From a virus: a stretch of DNA of 51,973 nt. The stretch spans positions 1-51,973 of IMG/VR virus record IMGVR_UViG_3300024256_000012. One strand, given 5' to 3'. The notes below the pieces were generated by a model, which made no database searches, had not been told where the DNA came from, and saw only the letters and a program-made list of their open reading frames with translations. Below are positions 8,791 through 16,742 of the stretch, piece after piece (within the stretch, counting starts at the first letter, position 1; each line of letters begins with the position of its first letter). The position numbers were made by a program, and so were the translations under genes.

Positions 8791-10467
8791 TTATATTCCA
8801 TCAACTCTCGGCATTAACATATCCTCATAGAAATAACCGAACACTGTTTGTACATATGCGTCCGCATGGTCAGGGCTGTTGCCTCTATTGCGTGCCTTGT
8901 AGTCTCCTTTCGGCTCGATAAACCACACCTGTGGCTCTTTGAGTTTTAATTGAAAGAAGTATTTGCGATCTTTGAGTTCATTCTCTAGCTCACGGCACTT
9001 CTCTGTTAAGATTATCGGCCATTCATCTACAAGCTCTGATAAGGCTAGGCTGGTTCTATACCAAGCCTCAGATATGTTATTCATTATTGTTATCTCTTCA
9101 CGCTCATCTACTCCTTCAGATTTGTTCCCTGCCTTGAAGGGCATAACATTAATAAACTCGCAACCATCTGCTTCGCTGATAAAACTAGCAACGTGGCTTC
9201 CTTCACCTATCGCATCTGGGAATAAACTGATTGAGATGTCTGGTGGCTCTTGGTCCTTCTTCCCAAGCTCTTTGTAGAACTTCTTGTTTTGTTTATCAGC
9301 CCACCTCTTATCCTTCTGAAGCTTTGCTATGACCTTCGCTAGACTCGTTGTATGTTTAGCGTTCCACTGATCCATCTTCTCGATAATCATTATTGGTCGG
9401 GGCTCAATTTCCTTCTCATCGTCAGTCTCATAATTGTAGCGACTATCTCCAACCAAAGCTCTATACATAACATTGGTGTCAGAACCTTCTCCAGCGACAT
9501 CCCAGCCATATACGATCTTCTGTATGACTCCTATCTTGTATGACTCCTTTTTGTATCGCTTAAAGCTTAACTGTAGACCTTCATAATTGATAGCAGCTTC
9601 CTCATCTTGTAAAGGCCAGTCACCATCCAAACGAGCTTTAACAACTGGGTGGTTCCTTCCATACTTCTTGATAAGCTTCCTAGCACCCTCTGGAGTCACT
9701 AACTCGTTGAATGCTTTCGGGTTTGCTTTATACTCTGGGCTGTCGAATAAGTCCCAGCATGATATTGTTATTAAGTTCCCACCATGGTCCTGTTCCATTT
9801 GATAAACTTCGCTGCCCACTGTCGTTGTAGGATTGTATGTACATAGGAGTCTCGAACCTTCATCCAATAGACTTCCTTCAATAGCTCTAAAGATAGCTGG
9901 TGGGGTTGTTATAGCTTCGTCAATTATGAATAGAGTATGCTGCCCGTGGTGTCCTTGGAACGCTGTTGCCTCTTCTCCTTCGATCTTAGGATTCAGCCCA
10001 ATAGCGAACCACTCTGGATACTTCTCTGGGTCTGGCTGGAAGTCTACCATATTGATATGCGCAAAACCGAAACGATCAGCCACGTGTTTGTATAACTCTC
10101 TTATGCGAGTCCATAACATAAACTGAGTGGAGTTGAAATTCTTAGCCGTTGTTATAACTTTTGTCTTGGTGTTCTCTCCATCAGGTCGGTATATGTAGAG
10201 CCAATACCAGACTATAACAGCAATTGCGAAAGTCTTGCCGACACTATTACAACTCCTGACTAGAGTTATCTTGTTCAGCAAAACTGATACTATCATCTCA
10301 GCTTGCTTGTACCACCAGACCTTAGTAAACAAACCAAAAAACTTCTCTGGGTGTTTGAGATACTCTTCATGATCAATATTATGTTTTAACATCCCAGCGA
10401 TAGTACCAACCAATTGATTAGCAGTCTGGGGCAACTCTTCGTATCTGCTCTTGCGATGTCTAGCCAT
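8791..10467 (-). CDS. terL: Terminase large subunit
   Basis: The ATP-driven DNA-packaging motor and headful or cos nuclease, 558 residues. The ATPase has a deviant Walker A (LVRSCNSVGKT, about residues 69-79) and Walker B (TLFIIDEA, about 176-183). The RNase-H-like nuclease follows, with VYGWDVAGEG (about 315-324) carrying the first acidic residue and SPDHADAYVQ (about 532-541) the last. An upstream in-frame ATG at 10515 would overlap the zinc-ribbon gene by 46 bases. I prefer MARHRKSRYEE at 10467, which begins just after that gene's stop. Family assignment is secure. Confidence 0.93.
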   Translation of the reverse strand: MARHRKSRYEELPQTANQLVGTIAGMLKHNIDHEEYLKHPEKFFGLFTKVWWYKQAEMIVSVLLNKITLVRSCNSVGKTFAIAVIVWYWLYIYRPDGENTKTKVITTAKNFNSTQFMLWTRIRELYKHVADRFGFAHINMVDFQPDPEKYPEWFAIGLNPKIEGEEATAFQGHHGQHTLFIIDEAITTPPAIFRAIEGSLLDEGSRLLCTYNPTTTVGSEVYQMEQDHGGNLITISCWDLFDSPEYKANPKAFNELVTPEGARKLIKKYGRNHPVVKARLDGDWPLQDEEAAINYEGLQLSFKRYKKESYKIGVIQKIVYGWDVAGEGSDTNVMYRALVGDSRYNYETDDEKEIEPRPIMIIEKMDQWNAKHTTSLAKVIAKLQKDKRWADKQNKKFYKELGKKDQEPPDISISLFPDAIGEGSHVASFISEADGCEFINVMPFKAGNKSEGVDEREEITIMNNISEAWYRTSLALSELVDEWPIILTEKCRELENELKDRKYFFQLKLKEPQVWFIEPKGDYKARNRGNSPDHADAYVQTVFGYFYEDMLMPRVDGI

Positions 10468-10469
10468 GA

Positions 10470-10709
10470 TTACTTCTTCGGCCTTTCCAGCCATTGGAAT
10501 GCGCAGGTTGTACAAGTCCTTAACATAACATCTTGCTCAAGGTCAAAATAGTTTCCTAAGTTTAGTTGAATGCGATCACCTATGGGGTGGAATTGAGTTA
10601 ATACATAGTCAACAGCATACGATCTTTTACAGCTATCGCAAAGATGCGACTCTGGCGAAGCTCCACACCTCTTACATTTCGATTGTTTATTGTAGATTGG
10701 TAGTGGCAT
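10470..10709 (-). CDS. Small zinc-ribbon protein (79 aa)
   Basis: A 79-residue protein with three Cys pairs: CKRCG, CDSCK and CTTCA. The first two are spaced as in a zinc ribbon, and the third, near the C-terminus, could complete a second site. It lies between the two terminase genes, so it may assist DNA recognition or packaging. HNH packaging nucleases sit in this position in other phages, but no HNH catalytic histidines are present. Function unknown. Confidence 0.65.
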   Translation of the reverse strand: MPLPIYNKQSKCKRCGASPESHLCDSCKRSYAVDYVLTQFHPIGDRIQLNLGNYFDLEQDVMLRTCTTCAFQWLERPKK

Positions 10710-10710
10710 A

Positions 10711-11196
10711 TTAGGTCAGCAGCCTTTCATTTTCCATACTCGCTAGTGACTCAAACTCATAAATAATCTGGGCCATCAAAACTGGGTCGGTGATTAATCT
10801 GTTTAAGACTTCGACAATCTTCTGTAGTACGTCTATGTTTTGTATTATTTGTCGCTGGATTGCCTTGCCTTCTAGTCGGTCAGTCAGGTAGTCTCGTGCC
10901 TGTGGGTCTCCTTCCTTCGCTTGCTCAAAAGCTTTAAGGATAACAGCGTACATATTCACCTGTTGAGTCTTATCATCTCCCATCAAACTTACTTCTCGAA
11001 TGATAGCTTGTATGCTCTTCGGCTTGTCTGTTAATAGAGAGGAGTTGAGCTCAGTCACGCTACCATCTCTGTCCGTTATCCTGACGACAGTTTTGCCTTC
11101 CTTCTTGATCTTGACTATGGTGGACTGGTCGCTTTTATTTTTGGTGGTAGTTTTCTTGCGCTTCGGCACTACTTTTCGTGGGTCATTCCTATGCAT
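10711..11196 (-). CDS. terS: Probable terminase small subunit
   Basis: A 161-residue protein immediately upstream of the zinc-ribbon and large-terminase genes. The first ~35 residues are very basic (RKVVPKRKKTTTKNK) and could bind DNA. A predicted helical region (about residues 75-160) contains ARDYLTDRLEGKAIQ, a pattern I associate with phage small-terminase or DUF5681-like proteins. It would recognise the packaging site and hand DNA to the motor. Its start follows a 638-base non-coding region carrying the conserved three-box element. Assignment rests on position plus weak motif similarity. Confidence 0.7.
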   Translation of the reverse strand: MHRNDPRKVVPKRKKTTTKNKSDQSTIVKIKKEGKTVVRITDRDGSVTELNSSLLTDKPKSIQAIIREVSLMGDDKTQQVNMYAVILKAFEQAKEGDPQARDYLTDRLEGKAIQRQIIQNIDVLQKIVEVLNRLITDPVLMAQIIYEFESLASMENERLLT

Positions 11197-11378
11197 TTTT
11201 CATCCTTCGGCTTAAATGATAAAACACCATATCTCTCAATACAGTGTCTACTTATGTCAAGTAAACTACCTCCAAAACCATATCCACTCAAAGGATTATC
11301 TCACCTACAAAACCATAATAAAGCCTATCATATAAACTCATCAAAAACTTACTTTTCATCAACTTTCTCTTTTCCTTC

Positions 11379-11509
11379 CTTAAATAAAAAATTTCGCTCC
11401 AGTAAAAACATTTTGTGCATCAAAAGCTCCAAACTCAAGGTCTCACGGATACGAGTTGTTCAACAATATCGAGTCCACACGATTTTTTTTTTTTATCTGC
11501 ATAAGTCTA
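11379..11509 (-). promoter_or_regulatory. Conserved three-box intergenic element, copy A
   Basis: Three blocks shared with 31647-31776: a 20-base block at 11379-11398, AGCTCCAAACTC at 11425-11436, and CTGCATAAGTCTA at 11497-11509 (+ strand text). Box starts are 46 and 72 bases apart here, 46 and 71 in copy B. Here the arm that pairs perfectly in copy B is degraded to a T12 run (11483-11494), which may also be a sequencing-sensitive spot. Located in the leader of the terminase operon. Confidence 0.7.
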
Positions 11510-11739
11510 ATATTTTCAACCTCAGAGTGTAAGTAATCGCTGAGTGTAAGTCCTATTTTTCAAAAGAGTCGTTTCCATAAAACTCCTTTTTATCAGAATC
11601 CCAGCACCGAATATCGCTGAAACAGATGCTTATTTCACTGTTTTAAAAAGGCCAATATATTTTTATCACTCCCAATCGCTTACATCTATCAAATAAGCCG
11701 AAAACCATAAAAGCTCTAAAATTCGATTTTACGGCAAAA

Positions 11740-11771
11740 AAATAAAGCCCCATACTAGATGAGGCTTTATA
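11740..11771 (-). terminator. Intrinsic terminator after groES
   Basis: On the minus strand ATAAAGCC and GGCTTTAT form an 8-bp stem around a GC-containing loop, followed immediately by a run of seven T. It is 60-95 bases past the groES stop and closes the accessory operon before the terminase leader. Confidence 0.85.
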
Positions 11772-11834
11772 GATCGAACAGCCTAGAAACAGCTGCTATG
11801 GCTTTTATTTAGTGACTAGCGAGCTTGCCCTGCT

Positions 11835-12122
11835 CTATTCTCCACCCTCCTCTCCTTCGACTAACAAAACCTCATTCTCAGCCATCACCAAATAGGGTGT
11901 ACCTTGTACCACGCTACCACTATACATTCCATACCAGATAACATCGCCAATTACCAGCTCTTCATCTTGGCATTTCCTACCCAGAGCAACCACTGTTCCT
12001 CTTTTTGGCTTTCGACCTTCTTGGGCTGAGTCTGGTATAATGATACCACTCGCTGTTTTCGCTTCGGCTACATCAGGCAACACCAATACGTTATCACCCA
12101 ACGGCCTATACTTCATTGTCAT
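11835..12122 (-). CDS. groES: GroES-like co-chaperonin
   Basis: A 95-residue Cpn10 homologue that would cap the host GroEL ring. MKYRPLGDNVLV at the N-terminus, a mobile-loop region (EAKTASGIIIPDSAQE, about residues 20-35) including the hydrophobic III that contacts GroEL, KRGTVVALG, and a C-terminal LVMAENEVLLVEG match the family over full length. Some phages encode such proteins (T4 gp31 is a functional analogue) to fold an oversized or difficult capsid protein. It overlaps the upstream gene by 17 bases and ends the accessory operon. Translation may start at MTMKY or two codons later. Confidence 0.9.
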   Translation of the reverse strand: MTMKYRPLGDNVLVLPDVAEAKTASGIIIPDSAQEGRKPKRGTVVALGRKCQDEELVIGDVIWYGMYSGSVVQGTPYLVMAENEVLLVEGEEGGE

Positions 12123-12732
12123 CTTTCTTATCCTTTCTGTTGTAGTTTAGTTTTCTCAAAAATGTATATATCCATTCTGTATCCATCGGCTCCAGAATCA
12201 TAGCGTGAGCGATAGCCCACCGCCTGAGTCGGTCTTGGCTATAAAACATCATCATCTCTTCATCCTGAACACAGCACAGAATATCGAGCTTATTTGATTC
12301 CATCATCCACCCTGCGACCTTCGTCAGATTATGTTTAGGAAGAGATGTTTGCTGAAGCATCTCGTATGTCTTCATGTCACAGCATACGCCAACCAGCGTA
12401 TTATCAGACAACTCCAGTATCTCGTGCAGAGCTTCTAGGCTTAGAGCTTCAGTGGCTGTATCTTCCCCAAGCCACACACCATCGAACATTTCTTTGATAG
12501 TTTCTGAGGCATAAGGTGCTTTCTTAGCTCCTAGAACAGTGTTTAAAGGCTGTTCGATGTCTACACCCATACCCGTACCTGCCTCACCAAACACGTCACC
12601 ACCTTCACCGCTTTTAATAGCTCTATCAACTTTTTTGGTTAGCCCCATCCAAGCTGCAGCCGATGCCCAACCGCAGAATAGGATTATCAAGCAAGCCCAC
12701 AGTACGTTTTGAAGCGTAAAAATATCACTCAT
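12106..12732 (-). CDS. Membrane-anchored protein of unknown function (208 aa)
   Basis: A 208-residue protein with one N-terminal hydrophobic segment (about residues 9-29, WACLIILFCGWASAAAWMG), then a soluble Glu/Asp/Met-rich domain with a CC pair (110-111) and a charged tail. Topology suggests a single-pass anchor with the body in the cytoplasm or periplasm. It overlaps its neighbours on both sides (ATGA-type at 12725-12732). I do not recognise the family. Confidence 0.6.
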   Translation of the reverse strand: MSDIFTLQNVLWACLIILFCGWASAAAWMGLTKKVDRAIKSGEGGDVFGEAGTGMGVDIEQPLNTVLGAKKAPYASETIKEMFDGVWLGEDTATEALSLEALHEILELSDNTLVGVCCDMKTYEMLQQTSLPKHNLTKVAGWMMESNKLDILCCVQDEEMMMFYSQDRLRRWAIAHAMILEPMDTEWIYTFLRKLNYNRKDKKDDNEV

Positions 12733-13039
12733 GTTTCTTCTCTCCTTCTCCGAATTTGATTTCAGTTTGGTTATCTTTATCAGTATTCACCAGCACCCCA
12801 GATAGGATAGCCGACACCCAGAATGTAAGCTGACAGCCGTTACATACAACCCCAATCATCGGCACAGCTGACATTTCCTTCTCGCTGGCTGGTTTATATT
12901 CCACCACTTGATAGATTCGATCTTGAATTGAAAAGGCTTCACAGCCGCACATCGCACAGCAAGGCTTTTTGCCGATCTTCTCCCAGCGACTCCCCAGATG
13001 CTGTTTAATCAATTCAGAAGTCGCTTTATTCAGCAGCAT
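12725..13039 (-). CDS. Small zinc-finger-like protein (104 aa)
   Basis: A 104-residue protein with CCAMCGC (about residues 27-33) and VCNGC (about 69-73), spaced as a four-cysteine zinc-binding ribbon inserted in a short beta domain. It is part of a chain of overlapping small accessory genes. Probably binds zinc and possibly nucleic acid; no enzymatic signature is visible. Confidence 0.6.
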   Translation of the reverse strand: MLLNKATSELIKQHLGSRWEKIGKKPCCAMCGCEAFSIQDRIYQVVEYKPASEKEMSAVPMIGVVCNGCQLTFWVSAILSGVLVNTDKDNQTEIKFGEGEKKHE

Positions 13040-13535
13040 CTTTCCTCTCCTTCGCTTTCAGTTTTTGCTCCGCAACCAAGGCATCTTTCCTCTTCTTCTC
13101 TTTATTATGAGCGTGGCGATTCTTGATGAACTTTGGTATGATAATTTTCGGGTCATCTAGGTCACCAAGCCGAACAAAGTGGAGTATGCGATCAAGCAAC
13201 TCAAGATAGTTGTCAGCTTTCTCTAGAGCTTGAGCGTGCATCAATTCAGCAAACGGCAAATCCTTCTTCACCTGAGGCAGTCCTTCACGTTCACGTTTCT
13301 TGCTCCAAGTAGGAAAGCGAAACTCATATTCAGACTTTTGTAGCTTCTCGCATTCTGCATCGAGTCGCTTCAGAACTTTAGTCAATCGCACCACTTTCTC
13401 TTTTAAAGTTTCCTGTGGCTTGAGTTTCGCTAGAGTTGATTTGAAATCCTTCTTTGGTGCGCTCATTATCGGCTTAGAGCGTTTGGCTGCTCGTTTGAGC
13501 AGATCATCCTTTTGTCGTTTAGTCCAGTCAGTCAT
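13026..13535 (-). CDS. Lysine-rich helical protein (169 aa)
   Basis: A 169-residue, highly charged protein: basic ends (KRQKDDLLKRAAKRSK at the start, a Lys/Arg/Glu-rich tail HNKEKKRKDALVAEQKLK) and a central coiled-coil-like segment (about residues 36-65). Composition suggests nucleic-acid binding or assembly through coiled coils. Overlaps its neighbours by 8 and 14 bases. Function unknown. Confidence 0.55.
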   Translation of the reverse strand: MTDWTKRQKDDLLKRAAKRSKPIMSAPKKDFKSTLAKLKPQETLKEKVVRLTKVLKRLDAECEKLQKSEYEFRFPTWSKKREREGLPQVKKDLPFAELMHAQALEKADNYLELLDRILHFVRLGDLDDPKIIIPKFIKNRHAHNKEKKRKDALVAEQKLKAKERKDAAE

Positions 13536-13872
13536 TTCTTGTCACCTTTTGATTAAACATTATGCCATCCGCAGGAATGAAATTGGAACCATCCTTGAGG
13601 ATTAACTTTTTCACTTTACAGTTCGAGCTAACAAAGACTCGAATTTGCTGTCCAGAGTATTCAGCAGACACCACCCGACTTCCCAACGCACATCGCTGCT
13701 GGTGAGAATTGAACAGGTGGCACTCGCTACAGATATGAACAGAAGCATCTTTGACCTTAGTATCATTCACGTGCCTTCTCCCATGCGTCATTTCGTAGAA
13801 GTCATACAAGTCTTGAAGCTTGAATGAATCTTCTTCCATAGGTATCCATTGGTGCCTACAATTAACATTCAT
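13528..13872 (-). CDS. Cys/His-rich small protein, possible zinc finger (114 aa)
   Basis: Starts at MNVNCRHQW (13872), whose ATG overlaps the TGA of the membrane gene upstream. The longer frame to 14094 would lie almost wholly over that gene and is rejected. NCRHQW near the start and HICSECHLF followed by HQQRC could supply metal ligands, as in HNH or zinc-finger folds. A basic, beta-like C-terminus follows. No complete HNH catalytic pattern can be shown. Confidence 0.55.
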   Translation of the reverse strand: MNVNCRHQWIPMEEDSFKLQDLYDFYEMTHGRRHVNDTKVKDASVHICSECHLFNSHQQRCALGSRVVSAEYSGQQIRVFVSSNCKVKKLILKDGSNFIPADGIMFNQKVTRND

Positions 13873-14102
13873 AGCCCAACTATCACGTGAAGTGTATTCG
13901 GCTCGAAAGTTATGGCGCCATAATACATCCAGCCCCATACAGCCCAGAATAAAATAAACAATCCAATCAGGACCACTCCAAGATACTCTTCCAGCATCCC
14001 CCATCCAGTAACAGAAGCGATAAACAAACTGACCAAGCCCACAGCCACAAGAGCTGTTGAGCAAATCATAATCATAGTTAACAACGTTGACCAAAATAAC
14101 AT
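13869..14102 (-). CDS. Small membrane protein, two to three helices (77 aa)
   Basis: A 77-residue hydrophobic protein with segments at about residues 5-30 and 38-60 and a polar end. AAGGAATTTCAAA precedes the ATG. First gene after an intrinsic terminator (14125-14187), so it starts or restarts a transcription unit. Could be a holin-like or envelope-interacting protein; location in the early/accessory block argues against a main lysis role. Confidence 0.6.
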   Translation of the reverse strand: MLFWSTLLTMIMICSTALVAVGLVSLFIASVTGWGMLEEYLGVVLIGLFILFWAVWGWMYYGAITFEPNTLHVIVGL

Positions 14103-14124
14103 TTTGAAATTCCTTATAATAATA

Positions 14125-14187
14125 AATTAATAAAACAATCCACTGGGGTCATCATCGGCTGCGTAATGGACAGAGGACAACCCCAGT
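14125..14187 (-). terminator. Intrinsic terminator between accessory genes
   Basis: Arms at 14187-14176 and 14153-14142 pair over 12 bp (two G-U wobbles) around a 22-base loop, with TTGTTTTATT downstream on the minus strand. It lies in the 113-base gap between the 90-residue gene (14216-14488) and the membrane gene starting at 14102. Confidence 0.7.
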
Positions 14188-14215
14188 TGTGCAGGACTTT
14201 TTGTTTATTTACATA

Positions 14216-14488
14216 CTAACCCTCCTTTGCTATATTCAATAAATGCTTTTCAAATTCTCGTTTCGCTGTCCTGATTGTAACACTCAGATTGAACAGCGCA
14301 TCGTGTTGCGCCTGATCGAAGGGTAGCAAGACAGATTTGGCTTTATGTTTCGGCCAAACTTCGAGCCCATCCGACTTAGGGAAAGCGAGTTTGTAATGAT
14401 ACTTCGTTTCTCCTCTGAATATTACTTTGGCTACAGCATAGGTGACAGGATCAACATAGATGCAAATTGTACCTTTGATCCACTTCAT
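14216..14488 (-). CDS. Hypothetical protein (90 aa)
   Basis: A 90-residue protein beginning MKWIKGTICIYVD, with a beta-like first half and a helical second half (FDQAQHDALFNL onwards). Its ATG overlaps the stop of the 58-residue gene upstream (ATGA) and it is the last gene before a terminator. No recognised family. Confidence 0.55.
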   Translation of the reverse strand: MKWIKGTICIYVDPVTYAVAKVIFRGETKYHYKLAFPKSDGLEVWPKHKAKSVLLPFDQAQHDALFNLSVTIRTAKREFEKHLLNIAKEG

Positions 14489-14661
14489 TTTCTTCCACCA
14501 ATAACGATTTTGTCATAAGCAGTTTTGGTAATTTCTGTTACAGTCCATCCATCCTTTTCGAGCTGCGCTTTGACTCTCTCAGCGTCAGCAGGAAGCGCAC
14601 AGGCCTTGTCTGTCTTCAATTTGCCTGCAGCTTCGATCTTCCAATACACTTTCATGTCCAT
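14485..14661 (-). CDS. Small hypothetical protein (58 aa)
   Basis: A 58-codon frame starting MDMKVYWKIEAAG and ending VIGGRK. It lies one base after the upstream stop and overlaps the next start (ATGA), with GGAGAAG upstream. The sequence looks like a genuine beta-alpha-beta mini-domain (a helix at ADAERVKAQLEKDG). Coupled translation and tight packing support it as real. Confidence 0.65.
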   Translation of the reverse strand: MDMKVYWKIEAAGKLKTDKACALPADAERVKAQLEKDGWTVTEITKTAYDKIVIGGRK

Positions 14662-14662
14662 G

Positions 14663-14902
14663 TCATTCTTCTCCTTCTATTAATTGTACCCAACTAGATA
14701 TTGGATAGACTTTTGCCCCAATCTCTTTGGCGTGTTTGTTAGCTTTCGATTTATTTGTATATACAGGAAGCACACCACGCATGCCATCTCGATAGGCTAA
14801 GGAGACTGTGGGCAAAATCGGCTCACCTGACTCCTCTTCATAATCGAGAGCTGGCAAGACCATCTCGTCAATTAAAACTCCGACAATGTATAGCTTTTTC
14901 AT
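14663..14902 (-). CDS. Hypothetical protein (79 aa)
   Basis: Start taken at MKKLYIVGVL (14902), whose ATG overlaps the upstream TGA; a longer frame to 14989 would overlap that gene by 91 bases. The 79 residues alternate beta strands and one helix (TNKSKANKHAKEIG). The family is not recognised. It belongs to a chain of small genes joined by stop-start overlaps. Confidence 0.6.
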   Translation of the reverse strand: MKKLYIVGVLIDEMVLPALDYEEESGEPILPTVSLAYRDGMRGVLPVYTNKSKANKHAKEIGAKVYPISSWVQLIEGEE

Positions 14903-15180
14903 CTGTGATCTGGGTGCTTGAAAGTGAACTGTTGCCCAGTTGAAGATTTCTTTGGCAACTGACTCCCACGATGCGGGTGAAAAGTACAATGTCTGACTTC
15001 AAGTCCTAGAATCCCAGCAGCACGTTCCTTTTGAGATTCCCAGCTATTGCCTCCAACTCCGATATCATTGGCCCAGAATGGCAGACCATGCCAACGGCTG
15101 ATGAAGAATATCCTTTGGTTGGGCACTCCTTCTCCGTGGGCCTTTTTGACTGTGTAATAAATGTCTACTTTATTTTTCAT
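14899..15180 (-). CDS. Hypothetical protein (93 aa)
   Basis: Start taken at MKNKVDIYYTV (15180), with AGAGGTGG just upstream and an ATGA overlap with the preceding 48-residue gene. Contains RWHGLPFWANDIG and a Cys/His-containing tail (VRHCTFHPHRG). Not recognised; small size and context suggest an early accessory function. Confidence 0.6.
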   Translation of the reverse strand: MKNKVDIYYTVKKAHGEGVPNQRIFFISRWHGLPFWANDIGVGGNSWESQKERAAGILGLEVRHCTFHPHRGSQLPKKSSTGQQFTFKHPDHR

Positions 15181-15323
15181 TTTGCCACCTCTGGGAAGAA
15201 GTATAATACAAACCAAAGGGCAAACATGGCGAGAAAACCACCACCACCATAAATTATCAATATGGCAAAAACTGGATCATTGAAACTCTCCAGACCTAGC
15301 CAATCCAATATTTTCTTTTTCAT
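15177..15323 (-). CDS. Small membrane protein (48 aa)
   Basis: A 48-residue frame, MKKKILDWLGLES..., with a hydrophobic core (about residues 18-43) containing a run of four Gly and aromatic residues. Start and stop overlap those of its neighbours by four bases each, a strong sign of translational coupling. Probably a single-pass inner-membrane peptide. Confidence 0.65.
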   Translation of the reverse strand: MKKKILDWLGLESFNDPVFAILIIYGGGGFLAMFALWFVLYFFPEVAK

Positions 15324-15661
15324 ACCAAGTGTTCCTTTCCTGTGGCATTTTTCCTAGCCTTATCATAAAATCTGAGCATCTTCAAATCTCTAGGTGATCT
15401 CAGATAACTTCGGTTCATACAATATTCGAGATTGTGGTTGCCTCCAGTTTGCCACTTTCTCCCAATGGTGTTTATTTCGTAGCTCGAATCATACTCTTCA
15501 TAGAAAGCTTCAACAGCCCAACGGACAGCCTGATCAATACTGGCGTGTCCTTCTATCTCGTAATGCTCCCAGCCGATCTTAGCCATCATCATAACATCGT
15601 TCTCACCACGGCCAACATAGTTGATCGAGATGCTAGCAATCTTCGGCTTTTTCTTAGTCAT
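15320..15661 (-). CDS. Hypothetical protein (113 aa)
   Basis: Start taken at MTKKKPKIASIS (15661), overlapping the stop of the 176-residue gene by eight bases. Predicted beta strands, then a helix (SIDQAVRWAVEAFYEEY), then a basic, aromatic C-terminus. A small alpha/beta protein with no recognised motif. Confidence 0.6.
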   Translation of the reverse strand: MTKKKPKIASISINYVGRGENDVMMMAKIGWEHYEIEGHASIDQAVRWAVEAFYEEYDSSYEINTIGRKWQTGGNHNLEYCMNRSYLRSPRDLKMLRFYDKARKNATGKEHLV

Positions 15662-16184
15662 GATATGGACTCCTTGTATATTCTTCAAACGACTCGACAG
15701 CATTAGGTGCGACCTGAACTATGGTCTTGTACATCCTCCACGGCAAGTCCGAAAGCTTCACCATTGCTTCGAGCTTCTTTGCTAGAGTGTCGAAAGCTTC
15801 TTTGCCTCCCATCCCCATCCTAGCGAAAGTGAATGCTGGAAGGAATGTCTTGGAATCTACATGATTCATATCTTCGTTGAATACAGCCAAATCTAGCTGT
15901 TCAGGCAATTGCTGGTAGTCGGTATTGCCCCATTGCCTTTCAAACGCTTTAACAACCTGATTTAGCTCGTTAATCCAATATAAATCGTGCCAGTCATCCC
16001 ACGGCCCATCAACTATGTTGGGGTGCGATGCGTGAGCGACTCTAGAAGGATGATTAATAAACCTTCGCATGACAGGATTCATCCCACTCCACATATACCA
16101 AGTTCCTGATGGGCTAGGCTTAAACAAATGGAGTCCATAAGAATGGGCCACCTTGTTAAACTCTCTCAAGGTCATCTCAGCCAT
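15654..16184 (-). CDS. Hypothetical Trp/Met-rich protein (176 aa)
   Basis: A 176-residue protein, unusually rich in Trp, Met and His in its first half (TWYMWSGMNP, WDDWHDLYW), with a predicted helical second half. No signal peptide or known catalytic motif. Overlaps both neighbours by eight bases. Its function is unknown. Confidence 0.55.
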   Translation of the reverse strand: MAEMTLREFNKVAHSYGLHLFKPSPSGTWYMWSGMNPVMRRFINHPSRVAHASHPNIVDGPWDDWHDLYWINELNQVVKAFERQWGNTDYQQLPEQLDLAVFNEDMNHVDSKTFLPAFTFARMGMGGKEAFDTLAKKLEAMVKLSDLPWRMYKTIVQVAPNAVESFEEYTRSPYHD

Positions 16185-16419
16185 ATCTCACCACCCTGCG
16201 AAAAAGAGGCAGACGACAAACTGGTTCATTAACAATTCGCTTTCGGCTGTTCTTCTCGTTGCCGTGTCTGATACCCTTCCTTGCTCCAGTAGCTCGAAGC
16301 GTTAACAACGAGACTTCCTTGCGCTGGACTTCGTTATAGTGTTCAGGTACATCATCTCCAATAACATAATTCTGCCTGACGTGTCTGCGCCAAACTTCCC
16401 TCTGCTCTGGGGTGCTCAT
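16177..16419 (-). CDS. Basic hypothetical protein (80 aa)
   Basis: Start chosen at MSTPEQREVW (16419) because GGAGG sits seven bases upstream; a GTG at 16431 overlaps that ribosome site. The C-terminal half is strongly basic (RKGIRHGNEKNSRKR). Could bind nucleic acid or ribosomes; not recognised. Confidence 0.55.
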   Translation of the reverse strand: MSTPEQREVWRRHVRQNYVIGDDVPEHYNEVQRKEVSLLTLRATGARKGIRHGNEKNSRKRIVNEPVCRLPLFRRVVRYG

Positions 16420-16541
16420 CTTTTCCTCCACCCTCTCTTAACAACTCGCTTTTGGTACTTGCTTTGCTCTGGTTTCGTGCCATCTCTTTTGGTGGCTGCC
16501 TTCTTCTCTTTTGCTGTTTGTCGCTTTGCTCGTTTTGGCAT
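16416..16541 (-). CDS. Very basic 41-residue peptide
   Basis: Frame MPKRAKRQTAKEKK... with about 40% Lys+Arg, ending GWRKR. GAGGAGAG precedes the ATG, which shares its A with the upstream TAA (TAATG). Its TGA overlaps the next ATG. The linkage supports a real gene. Likely binds nucleic acid. Confidence 0.55.
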   Translation of the reverse strand: MPKRAKRQTAKEKKAATKRDGTKPEQSKYQKRVVKRGWRKR

Positions 16542-16741
16542 TAGTCTCTCCTCAGAAATGACTTGATGATTTTATTCGTTCTATTTGTTTGAGTAGTCGG
16601 GTCACACTTCCCAATATCCCCAGACCAGCAGATCAAGCCGTGCTGGTTTTCGATTGACCACCTGCCTCTGATATCGAGCTCAAGTGTATAAGGTTCTCTG
16701 GACAATATCTCGCTGAAAAGTATCTCGATGAAATAAGTCAT
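16541..16741 (-). CDS. Hypothetical protein (66 aa)
   Basis: Start taken at MTYFIEILFSE (16741), one base after the stop of the J-domain gene; the longer frame to 16906 overlaps that gene. A short helix, beta strands (YTLELDIRGRWSIENQ) and a basic tail are visible. No family recognised. Confidence 0.5.
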   Translation of the reverse strand: MTYFIEILFSEILSREPYTLELDIRGRWSIENQHGLICWSGDIGKCDPTTQTNRTNKIIKSFLRRD

Positions 16742-16742
16742 G

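Larger units (their letters stand above)
11197..11834. other. Long intergenic region upstream of the terminase operon
   Basis: 638 bases with no convincing gene on either strand. On the minus strand it holds, in order, the terminator after groES (11740-11771), the three-box element (11379-11509), then about 180 bases leading to the terminase start. A TTGACA at about 11259-11254 lacks a well-placed -10. A 23-codon frame (11288-11359, MKSKFLMS...) with an AAGGAAA site could be a leader peptide but is unsupported otherwise. The region probably drives the packaging and head operon and may carry the packaging site. Confidence 0.6.

Noticed and set aside
11288-11359. 23-codon frame with AAGGAAA in the terminase leader
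   Set aside because: A plausible leader peptide, but nothing beyond a weak ribosome site supports it.
13528-14094. 188-codon version of the Cys/His-rich protein
   Set aside because: The extra N-terminal part lies over the well-supported membrane gene 13869-14102; the internal ATG at 13872 overlaps that gene's stop as usual here.
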